From: Gonatopus flavifemur
Lineage: Eukaryota > Arthropoda > Insecta > Hymenoptera > Dryinidae
Direction: 5' to 3'
Length of the DNA: 64,000 nt
Assembly: GCA_018340375.1 (NCBI GenBank)
Contig: JAFFJZ010000001.1
Location: 32,728,001 to 32,792,000 of the forward strand
A model generated the notes under the pieces. That model saw only the letters and a list, made by a program, of their open reading frames with translations. It searched no databases and was not told the DNA's origin. Positions within the stretch are counted from its first letter, which is position 1, and each line of letters starts with the position of its first letter. Of this stretch, positions 56,340-64,000 are shown in pieces. The position numbers and the translations under genes were made by a program.

Positions 56340-56740
56340 TATGGGCTCCTGGGGTTCTCGAGGGTGAGGGATCTAAATCTGACGTCAAAAACGAATTCAA
56401 GATCCAGTATGGCGGACTTCAATATAGTCATTTATGGCCGGATTCTTATGAAACACGGCTTCTGGGGATTTTTCAGGATGCTGCATGCAAATCCGATGTC
56501 AAAATCAAAGAATTCAAGATGGTGCACGTGGATATAGTTATTCTGGCACTGGTGAATAGGTTTACATGAAACCTCAATTCTGGAGGCTTCAAAGGATGCC
56601 GAATACGAATTTGAAATCGAAACAGAGAAATCCCTCAGGCAGCACAAAGCTCTCAGAGGTAACATATATAACATGATCGTTGAGGGGTTTGTGCTATCTG
56701 GCTCCAGTCAGCGAATCCAATATAGCGGATATCAATCGGG
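56340..56740. repeat. Diverged tandem repeat, about 115-bp unit
   Basis: Three units can be lined up on TCTGGGG-TTTTC, AATC(T/C)GA(C/T)GTCAAAA, AATTCAAGATGG and GATATAGTTATT blocks. The third is broken by a small inverted repeat (56633-56706), after which GCGAATCCAATATAGCGGAT continues. The AATTCAAGATGGCGG-type phrase is, as I recall, common in insect minisatellites. Confidence 0.65.
56633..56706. mobile_element. Very small GCAGCACAAA inverted repeat
   Basis: CAGGCAGCACAAAGCTCTC at the left pairs with GGGGTTTGTGCTATCTGG at the right. Its ends recall the CCCAGAYAGCACA elements at 8488 and 16878. It interrupts the tandem repeat. Confidence 0.55.
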
Positions 56741-56952
56741 TAATTCAGTATGACTGAATCCATTTAGTTCCCAAAGTTAGTTCCCAAAGAAACCGATCAG
56801 TTGTGAAACGTAAAAACGGTTAGTTCCTCAAAAATTACCTAATTTTTGGTGGAATGTTTTCCTCTTTCTTTGTCTTTTATAAATCAAGTATCCAATATTG
56901 CCCTGTTACAGAATGAGCCTCTCGCCTCGTATCAAGGGGTATAGTGACCCAG

Positions 56953-57224
56953 ATAAAACATGAAGAATTTTTTTTCAAAAACAAGAATAGAATGAGAATT
57001 CTAAAAGATCTTCAAGAACTTTTTCCGAACTAATGAATTAATCAACAGCTCCGAACGAGTTCTTTGAGAATGCTGTGAAAGTATTGTTTGAGTACTCTCA
57101 AAGAACTCGTTCATGTCCCAAACATTGTTCTCCAGAGCTCTTGATGAATTCATTAGTTCGAAAAGAGTTCTTGAAGAATTCTATTTTTGTTTTTGAAAAA
57201 GAATTCTTCGTGTGTTATCAGGGT
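56953..57224. mobile_element. CCCAGA-type palindromic element, AAGAATTCTT word, copy 2
   Basis: Begins CCCAGATAAAACATGAAG and ends CTTCGTGTGTTATCAGGG. Centre GAACGAGTTCTTTGAGAATG / ACTCTCAAAGAACTCGTTC. Same block order as 8488-8773. TGA lies on both sides (56950-56952 and after the GGG), perhaps a 3-bp duplication. Confidence 0.8.
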
Positions 57225-57632
57225 GAGTTCAGTAGTGATATTCATACTGAAAAAATAAGGCTTCACGCCAAAACAAAAATTAAGGAAGTATCAAATAATT
57301 CAAGGAATACTTGTCACACAAATGTTTTCCCCTTTTTTTTTTATTTTTAAGAAACCAAGTGTCCATCGTTTCGATTAGTTCTTGAATTTCCTTAGAATAT
57401 GCCCTGAATGACCCTATGTATATTGTCTATGATAAGTGATGGTTATTTACGTGTCACGGAAGGTTTTTGGCAGTAAAAACACACACATGTTTACAGTCTA
57501 CATGTAGGGTACGCAAATTACAGTAAATTACATGATTTCTTAGGTATATTACAATATTTTTCCTGTGACTTACATGTAAAGTACCATGTACATTACAGGA
57601 GGTAAATTACTTGCCCATCCCTGTCTATGATA

Positions 57633-57890
57633 CACGGAAAAAAGAAAACTGCAATGGTTACTGTGAATCGCAGTAATTCATTGAAAAAAAATGAAAAATC
57701 AAATTCACGCCGTTCATTACTGCGTCTCCCAGTAACCGTTAATGTCCAAGCTCCAAGCAGCATTGACGAATTTCACTGCAGTACACATCACTGTGATCGC
57801 GCTAACCTCTATCATCCAAACGTGTTTTCATTTGTTTTTCAACTGATTGCTGTTATGGACAGTAACCAGTGCTGTTTTCTTTTTTCCGTG
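57633..57890. mobile_element. TA-flanked fold-back, CACGGAAAAAAGAAAAC ends
   Basis: TA at 57631-57632 and 57891-57892. Left CACGGAAAAAAGAAAACTGC, right GCTGTTTTCTTTTTTCCGTG: 19 of 20 positions pair. Words such as GGTTACTGTGAATCGCAGTA and CCCAGTAACCGTTA recur. No coding capacity. Confidence 0.88.
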
Positions 57891-57920
57891 TACGAACCCT
57901 GCTGAAAATGCGAGACAGTA

Positions 57921-58142
57921 CCTTACAAAAAATTGTTGTCTGATTTTGAACGATTTTTGTCCCAAGACATCCGGTCAAAAACCAACGGAATTTCTACCCA
58001 GATTTATCTGGAATTACCGAACTGGAACATTCTGACAGGATGCTCCAATTTTAGTCATTCCGGATAAAACCAGGCGGGAAGTTAGAAAGTTGTTTGACCG
58101 GATTTCCTGGGACAAAAACCGTTCAAAGCCTGACAATGATTT
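57921..58142. mobile_element. Fold-back, TTGTCCCAAGACATCCGGTCA arms
   Basis: TTGTCTGATTTTGAACG pairs with CGTTCAAAGCCTGACAA; TTTTTGTCCCAAGACATCCG pairs with CGGATTTCCTGGGACAAAAA; CCGGTCAAA pairs with TTTGACCGG. The inner part has CTGGAATTACCG / CATTCCGG words. Target duplication not determined. Confidence 0.75.
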
Positions 58143-59765
58143 TCTGTCCGGTTCTGTCTGGCATTTTCCGCAGGGAAGGCAACGAAGCTGTGGATTTCGT
58201 GGCGAGGTCCACTCAAGATGAGCGTTGGAAAATTGACAGATTTTCAATTCAAATTCAACACTTTTGTGTCAATTGAACACATTCTTTGTGTCGATATTTA
58301 ACACAAATTTTGAGGGGATTATTGAAGATATGCACGTGTGTTGGAAGGTACACAAAATTTTCCACTGTATAATGAATGAAGAAGGATAGATATGACTTAT
58401 ATTTTTAATTTGCATCAATAAAACAAAGTTCATGGTTAATTTGAAAATTGCATGTATTTGATGAGTTAATAATTTGACGATGTTGTAAAATTATAAAAAA
58501 TCGAATAAGGTTGACTAAAGTAAGGAAATTCCAAGTGAAGTCATCTTTATACACATCTTAAACTCTGGAATAGAAACTGATACTTCACCATGAGGACTAG
58601 ATTTGATATAATTAAGATTCGTATTCACGTATTATAATGATCAGACATGCGTTTAGAATCATAGATTGAAGAAAACGAATTGGGGCAAAGCAAATCGGAG
58701 ACACGCAATTTTTGGCTTATAAGGATTATTTGGGATTATAAGAATCAGCCGTTTGTCTATAATACATTTGAATCATAAGAAAAACCCGGATAAAGTTTGT
58801 TCAACCCGGAACCCGGAGACTCCGGGTCAAACACGGAGAGGTGGCAATCCTGGCCTCATCATTTGCTAGAAAAAATTTCTACTAGGGATTATATTTGAAA
58901 TTCCTTTCGGTTGAGTGGAAAACTGATGAGTGCCTTCTAATATATCCCCGGATATCTGAATTGTGTAATAGTTTTGAATTTCAATAAATAGTCTACTTTG
59001 AGATGCGAGCGAAGCGAGCATATGTGGGCTACGATGTGTTCAAAATGAGCAACGCAAATATCGAAGGGGGTCGGATAGCTGAGCGAAGTGAAACAGTCAA
59101 GGGGTGGCGCCCTCTGATTCACTTTGGTGGTAGATTCTGTTCTCTCCTCCTGGGGGAAATTTTTGTATCTTCAAAAATAGGTAATTTTTTCCCCCATTGA
59201 AGAACCAGAAAATAGTGGTGATCGAAAAGTCTCGTTTTCTTGAAAAAAAAATATCATATGTGCATCTCACAATTCATGTACAGATCGTGAAATCCTCAAC
59301 GAGAAGCATTTCGCATTAATTGTTTGAACAATGTAAATCGTGTAGTAGCAACCGTTTCAAGTTTTGCCGAATATTAGCAAAACATTTGGTCCGGGCTGAA
59401 CGGTATTTGGGTTAATGGTGCACGTTCCCATGGGCGGTTAACCCGAGAATCAATAGATCTGCAAAACACACACGATCGTGGCTTTAATGAATATTCATTT
59501 GAAATGAAAAAAAAATACAAAGGGATGTATACAAATGTGTGCGCAAAGTAACGTGTATTCACATATACAATTATGAGGTCTTCCTCACACAACATGATGT
59601 ATACATGTATATACAGGTTGTTTCAAAGACCGGCTGTCACGTTTGAATAATGTTTTCTAAGGGTAGAAACGAAAATTCTTATGAAAGAAAAATTTTGTCC
59701 TAGGTACACATCCATTACGGTACTTCAAATTTATGCTCAAGTTGTTTTTATTTCGGGGGCAACAA
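58143..59765. other. Unassigned AT-rich DNA
   Basis: Short palindromic wording (AACACTTTTGTGTCAATTGA, AACACATTCTTTGTGTC) at 58250-58320 hints at another decayed word-repeat element. GAGCGAAGCGAGC occurs at 59009-59020. ACAGGTTGTTTCAAAGACC at about 59613 resembles the end of a transposon. No gene seen. Confidence 0.4.
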
Positions 59766-60130
59766 CACGGAAAAAATTTTAGGACTGTGAGAGTTCGAGA
59801 TTCATATAACTCTAACAGTTCAATTATTTTTGGTTATGCAAGTTCAAAATTCGAATCTTCAGAGTTCGAAACAACAGTAAACTCGTATAGTCACACGATG
59901 CGGGCCAATAAATCCAATAGTTCAACGCAGCGCCGCACTCTCTCAGGCCAAACTATTGGATTTAATGGCCCGCATCGTGTGACTATAAGAGTTCAATGTT
60001 GTTTTGAACTTTTACAATTCAATTTTTCAACTCAGTCAAGTCAAAAAGTTGCACTGTTACTGTTCAAATGACATTTGAACTCTTCCAGTACAAATAGTTG
60101 TATTGATTCAGTCCTAAAATTTTTTCCGTG
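59766..60130. mobile_element. Fold-back with perfect 22-bp ends and inner 35-bp inverted repeat
   Basis: The left end starts CACGGAAAAAATTTTAGG; the right end is the exact complement over 22 bp. The body iterates AGTTCAA/TTGAACT words. In the centre, 59886-59920 and 59953-59987 are a 35-bp inverted repeat with a single mismatch around a 32-bp GC-richer loop. AA stands on both sides. No coding capacity. Confidence 0.88.
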
Positions 60131-60290
60131 AAATTGGAAGTGATTGTACGTGGTGTAATTATTAACTCAAGAGGAAGAATAAATTTCGTAATCGAGTATC
60201 GACACACTGCTGGTACTTAATTTCTGGAAATGAGAATTCACTTTTGAGAAAAATATTGAAATTTCTGCAATTCCGATAACAGTGAGTAGG

Positions 60291-60482
60291 TTAAATGAGG
60301 GGGGCGAGATGACGGATTTTCCTGCTCCTTTACAGGATGAAATAATACATCGAACAATCGTTTACGCAAAAAAAATATGAAGATCCAATTACAATCTTTC
60401 AATTTTTCTTGAGTGAATGAGGTTTGATGTATTATTCCGTGCTGTAGTGGAGCGGGAAAGTGCGTCATCTTACCCCGATTAA
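60291..60482. mobile_element. TTAA-bounded short inverted-repeat element
   Basis: TTAA at 60291-60294 and 60479-60482. GGGGGGCGAGATGACGGATT at the left pairs with the AGTGCGTCATCTTACCCCG end at the right; GAAATAATACATCGAAC pairs with GTTTGATGTATTATTCC. Different in sequence from the 0.7-kb TTAA family. Confidence 0.75.
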
Positions 60483-60548
60483 CTTGATTTCACTCTATTG
60501 GAATGAAATTTGACCTCAGAAGACCGGAGAATGAATTCTATGAGAGTG

Positions 60549-61174
60549 GACGGAGAGAAGAGAAATTCGCTGTGACAGCGGAAACTAATTTGACTGGTTC
60601 CCTTTTGTTGGGGTACTCTCTAAATCTGAATCAGTGAAATTCGACTGATTCCGCAGTTATAAGTATACCACTAATTTCAATCAGTTGAATTCCACTGCAT
60701 AATCAGTGAATAGTCGCTGATTCTGCAGTTGGATGTTCTTTTCGCTGATTACAATTAGTCGTATTTCACTGTGAAAATCAGTGAATACTCACTGATTCGC
60801 AGTGTATATGCACTGGTTCGCAGTGGTATACTTATCACTGCAATCCAGTGGAATTCCACTGATTCAGATTTAGAGAGTAGCAAATTCTTTGCTGTGACAG
60901 TAAACTATTCGCTATCGCAGCAATCTTGTTAGCTACGTCAACGATTTTTCAGCCATGACAGTGAAAAATATTTGCTCCTCCAGCAAATTTCCGTATGATA
61001 TACAGAACAGCGAACAAATTTTGCTGGGGAAGTCAACATTGTTCGCTGCCACAGCTAAAAAATCCCTATCGTAGCTAAAAAGATAACACTGCGATAGCAA
61101 ATAGATTGCTGATCCAGCCAGAGGTACCCAGGAGAACCAGATTTTGCTGGTACAGCGAATTTTTCTTCTCCGTG
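60549..61174. mobile_element. GCTGTGACAGC-word element, copy with an insertion
   Basis: ACGGAGAGAAGAGAAATTCG at the left and CGAATTTTTCTTCTCCGT at the right. Words such as TTCGCTGTGACAGCGGAAAC, CTTGTTAGCTACGTCAACG and TAAAAAATCCCTATCGTAGC follow the order of 5784-6133. Interrupted by 60616-60877 at a TA. Confidence 0.8.
60616..60877. mobile_element. TA-flanked CTCTCTAAATCTGAATCAGTG element
   Basis: TA at 60614-60615 and 60878-60879. Ends CTCTCTAAATCTGAATCAG and CTGATTCAGATTTAGAGAG are perfect inverted repeats. The body is many AATCAGTG/CACTGATT words. Inserted within the GCTGTGACAGC element, whose sequence continues on both sides. No coding capacity. Confidence 0.92.
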
Positions 61175-61897
61175 AGAATTAGTTCTCACTTCGATATGAA
61201 GTGAACATTCACTGTCCCGGAATAGAATTCTCATTCTTATCGGAGTTACAATATTTTTATTCCCCAAGAGTGGATTCTTACTTCAAAGAATTACCATTTT
61301 TCTAAAACATACTCTTCCAGAATGGTCAACGCTTTTTGAGACGAACGGTATCCCGAGGGAAACTTGATTCATCGGACAAATGTTATGGAAAACGAAAATC
61401 GTTGAACGCATGGACGAACGGGTACGATTGAAACAAAAGCTGACTAGGCTAAAGATTTTGTTTACTGTTCGGTGAATAAAAATTCGCGTTTCACAAAGTT
61501 GCAGGCTGCCTCTCTCGTCGAAGGAATACCACCGTGCAACAATATGCTGAAAATAAGAGAAATAATAGAAAGACGAACGATATGAGAGGGAGGGAAAGAA
61601 GCAAATGTATGATTTGAATGCTCGAAAATGACGAGGGAGATGTATACGTACGTGTATCCATCCGTGAACGAATGAAGGTATACGTGTATTATGTTAATTG
61701 ATAACGGTATGCGTGCGTACTATTGTACACAATCGGTTCGCTCAGCCAATTTCGCATTTCACATTCGAATGGATATTCTTTTTTCGAAAATAATATTTCT
61801 TCTCACATTTTTACTATGATTGTCATTTCAATGGAACATGTTTTTATTTTTCAACAATGAAAATGGCAGTCGAATTAAAAGAGAACAGATCAATTTG
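61175..61897. other. Unassigned DNA
   Basis: AGTGAACATTCACTG and AAGAGTGGATTCTTACTTC at 61200-61280 hint at another fragment of the GAGTGAAA group. The rest is unique; no gene seen. Confidence 0.4.
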
Positions 61898-62122
61898 TAC
61901 ACGGAAAAAATATGATTCTCTCAATTACGATGTTAAAATGGTAGCATAGGACCATACTTGAAACAGCAGGCATTGTCAGATATTAGAGACACGTACTGCT
62001 GTTATCCCTTTATTTTTTTAGCAGTAAACATGGTAATATTCAACATGATTTAACCAAAAAACAGCACAATTTACGTTGTTACATTTTGAATAGACTAATT
62101 CCGCAGATATAGTCGTCCGCTA

Positions 62123-63227
62123 CACTGTAAAAAAAAACTGGAAATTTACTGTGCAACTGGACTGGAAATTTCCAGTGCTAGTACTGGAATATGGATATTC
62201 CAGTACATGTACAGAGATTTTGTTGTTACGTTACTGAAAATTTACCAAGCATAACTGAAAATTCAGTCATTGTACTGGAATTTTCAAGTTTGAGGTGATG
62301 TACTGAAATTTTGCCATGATTTCGCGAAAATTTTACCGGCTCGTACTACAATTTTATAGTTCTTGTGCACCAGAAAAAAATATCCCCTCAAAAAGGACTT
62401 AAGAAAAAATTTGGAATTTAGAAAAAGAAACCTAATCGTTGGTATACTGGAATTATACAGGTTTTCAACTGCAATTCTCAGGTTTTGTGATGGAATTTTC
62501 CAGTTGCTATGCAATTGAATTATACAGGTTTTGAACTGCAATTTTCAGGTCGTGTGATGGAATTTTCCAGTTGCTATGCAACGGAATTTAATCACTGTTG
62601 CACTAAAATTTTCCACTTCTATTGAACTTCGGCATTTCTGGCAGGAAAAATTTCAAGTCTTTATATTAAAAATTTCCTGATTGAGATTTTGAATAATAAT
62701 TGTAATTGTAGCCAATAAAATTGATATATGAGGTTTTTCCAAGACTTATCCTCTTGTGTATTCTAGATATGAAGCATATGTAGTAACCCAAGCTGGCCTT
62801 CCAACATGTCGCGCTATAGCTCATCGGTTAGGTCTTAGGTTTCAGTTGGTAGGCAGGTAAAAAAGTGTAGGTTCAAATCCCGTTAGGTAGACATGAGTTT
62901 CTGTCCATCCAAATGAACGATCAAAAGTTTCTCAATCATCTTGGAACACAAGGACCCTGCAAAATCACTTTGCGTGAGCAATTTTTTTTCAATTTTCATG
63001 GATATTTTCAGCATTAATTTTCCAGTACATGTCCTGGAAAAGTCCAGTTCGTGTACTGAAAAATTCCAGTACCGAGGCTCAGAAAATTTCCAGTTTTGAT
63101 GCTGAAATTCCATAACGTTTGCATTGAATTTTTGCAGTACAAATGTGCTAAAATTTCCCGGTACATGTACAGGTTAATTGCTTCCAGTACATGTACTGGA
63201 ATTTTCCGGTGAAATTTTTTTACAGTG
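62123..63227. mobile_element. TA-flanked CTGGAAATTTCCAGT-word element with tRNA-like segment
   Basis: TA at 62121-62122 and 63228-63229. Left CACTGTAAAAAAAAACTGG, right GTGAAATTTTTTTACAGTG. Both flanks are dense in CTGGAAATTTCCAGT, GTACTGGAATATTCC and CAGTACATGTACTGG words. The middle (62690-62990) is different and contains a tRNA-like segment. Confidence 0.85.
62811..62890 (+). ncRNA. tRNA-like sequence (A and B boxes), decayed
   Basis: TAGCTCATCGG fits the A-box and GGTTCAAATCC the B-box. The box spacing is a little longer than in a standard tRNA. The T-stem is partly paired; no acceptor stem forms. Probably a remnant of a tRNA or tRNA-derived SINE inside the word-repeat element. Confidence 0.5.
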
Positions 63228-63273
63228 TACAATTCTCACATCGTAATTTATAAGGTAATATTTCCGCCGTGTA

Positions 63274-64000
63274 GATTGAAAACTCGAATAAAATTATTGG
63301 ATTTATAAATATATTTCACGGCAATATGGTGAAATCGATTCAAGCTTTGTCTGTTTTGGCGATACCGATGAATTCCCAAAAGTGGGACGAACAGCACGGG
63401 AAAAGAGGATTTGCGTGACGAATACTCAAATTGACAGGGTTTGATCATTCAACAAAGTCACTTGCCATAATTCATTTAGTGAATTGCAGCGACTGTTCTT
63501 TTTTTTCAGTGGAAAGTTGAGATGAAGTAACAAGATTTTTACGCAGTCAATTATCAATGTTTCACCCCATCCAGCGCAACCTTTGACAATTCAATTCCTT
63601 GCTCTTTCTCGTTGCTGAATGATAATCTCGATAGCAGAACAAGTCGTACAGATATAACACTTGAAAAAATATTTTTATACCCTTTTATGGCTGAAATAAA
63701 TTACAAATTTGAGATATGAAAGTTTCCCGAGCAGAAAAATTGTATGACCAGCCTTATTTTCATTATGGGCCCGATCGGGCAGTGATAGGGTTCATCTTAT
63801 TTTTTCACACCTGATCCGGTCCTGGCGAGGCCATGACCCTGGTAGAAATTTTCGCTAGTGAATAATGAGGCACTTACGAGTTTATCTCTTCTACTCATGA
63901 GGCAATAGCAAGGTTCAGACAGAACTGGAATTCCGGGAAATTCGGGAAAACTCAGGGAAATAAAAATTGGACTCAAAACACCGGGAATTCTCAGGGAAAT
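63274..64000. other. Unassigned DNA with the edge of another repeat
   Basis: CCCTGGTAGAAATTTTCGCTAG at about 63838 resembles the CCCTAGTAAAAATTT end at 27882. Near the edge, CTCAGGGAAAT occurs twice (63950 and 63990) with GGGAATTC words, suggesting a word-repeat element that continues past 64000. Confidence 0.4.

Larger units (their letters stand above)
61900..63271. mobile_element. TA-flanked fold-back, CACGGAAAAAATATGATTC ends, split
   Basis: TA at 61898-61899 and 63272-63273. Left CACGGAAAAAATATGATTC and TCAATTACGATGTTAAAAT; right ATTCTCACATCGTAATTTAT and ATATTTCCGCCGTG. The arms are short; most of the length is the element nested at 62123-63227. Confidence 0.75.

Noticed and set aside
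49893..62890. The three tRNA-like segments as functional tRNA genes
   Set aside because: Acceptor, D- or anticodon stems are missing or broken in each. Reported as decayed tRNA-like sequences only.

Overview
The window looks like AT-rich nuclear DNA of an animal, most likely an insect. The support is long stretches without open reading frames, many microsatellites, a decayed non-LTR retrotransposon, hAT- and mariner-type DNA transposons, canonical splice-site strings, and a very dense load of short non-autonomous inverted-repeat elements. The mariner remnants resemble subfamilies common in ants, bees and other insects, so a hymenopteran is plausible but unproven. There is no bacterial-style gene organisation, no rRNA and no CRISPR array. 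I recognise no intact protein-coding gene. The only coding remnants are a reverse-transcriptase tail (6.2-6.8 kb) and two broken mariner transposases (45.9-46.8 kb and 47.6-48.0 kb). One good internal-exon candidate lies at 25801-25883, with weaker exon or donor signals at 36916 and 18885. The window is best read as large introns and/or intergenic DNA.

Layout. 1-4.1 kb: unique AT-rich DNA with one faint fold-back. 4.1-9.5 kb: a TTAA-flanked element, a three-level nest of fold-backs, then a LINE 3' end split by a 2.54-kb hAT-like element with a perfect 8-bp target duplication. 9.5-11.9 kb: unique. 11.9-18.5 kb: TTAA-flanked and TA-flanked fold-backs, several nested. 18.5-23.9 kb: unique, CpG-richer DNA with microsatellites and a strong minus-strand splice donor. 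24-28.8 kb: nested element cluster interrupted by the exon candidate. 28.8-30.8 kb: unique, simple repeats. 30.8-40.7 kb: another element cluster. 41-46 kb: mostly unique, with a GC-rich block at 44.6 kb. 45.9-50.3 kb: mariner pseudogene, a mariner inverted dimer and a second hAT-like element with a perfect 8-bp duplication. 50.3-53.7 kb: unique. 53.7-63.3 kb: element cluster. 63.3-64 kb: unique, with the start of another repeat.

The most striking pattern is architectural. Many unrelated-looking fold-back elements share a plan: TA target dinucleotides, related ends of the CAC(T/G)G-purine-A-rich or CCCA type, and a body built from many diverged copies of one short palindromic word that differs from family to family. 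Three such elements also contain a decayed tRNA-like segment with A-box and B-box matches. Because the elements inserted into one another, their exact ends and target duplications can often be read directly, which gives a relative insertion history. All identities come from reading the sequence; no database search was possible.
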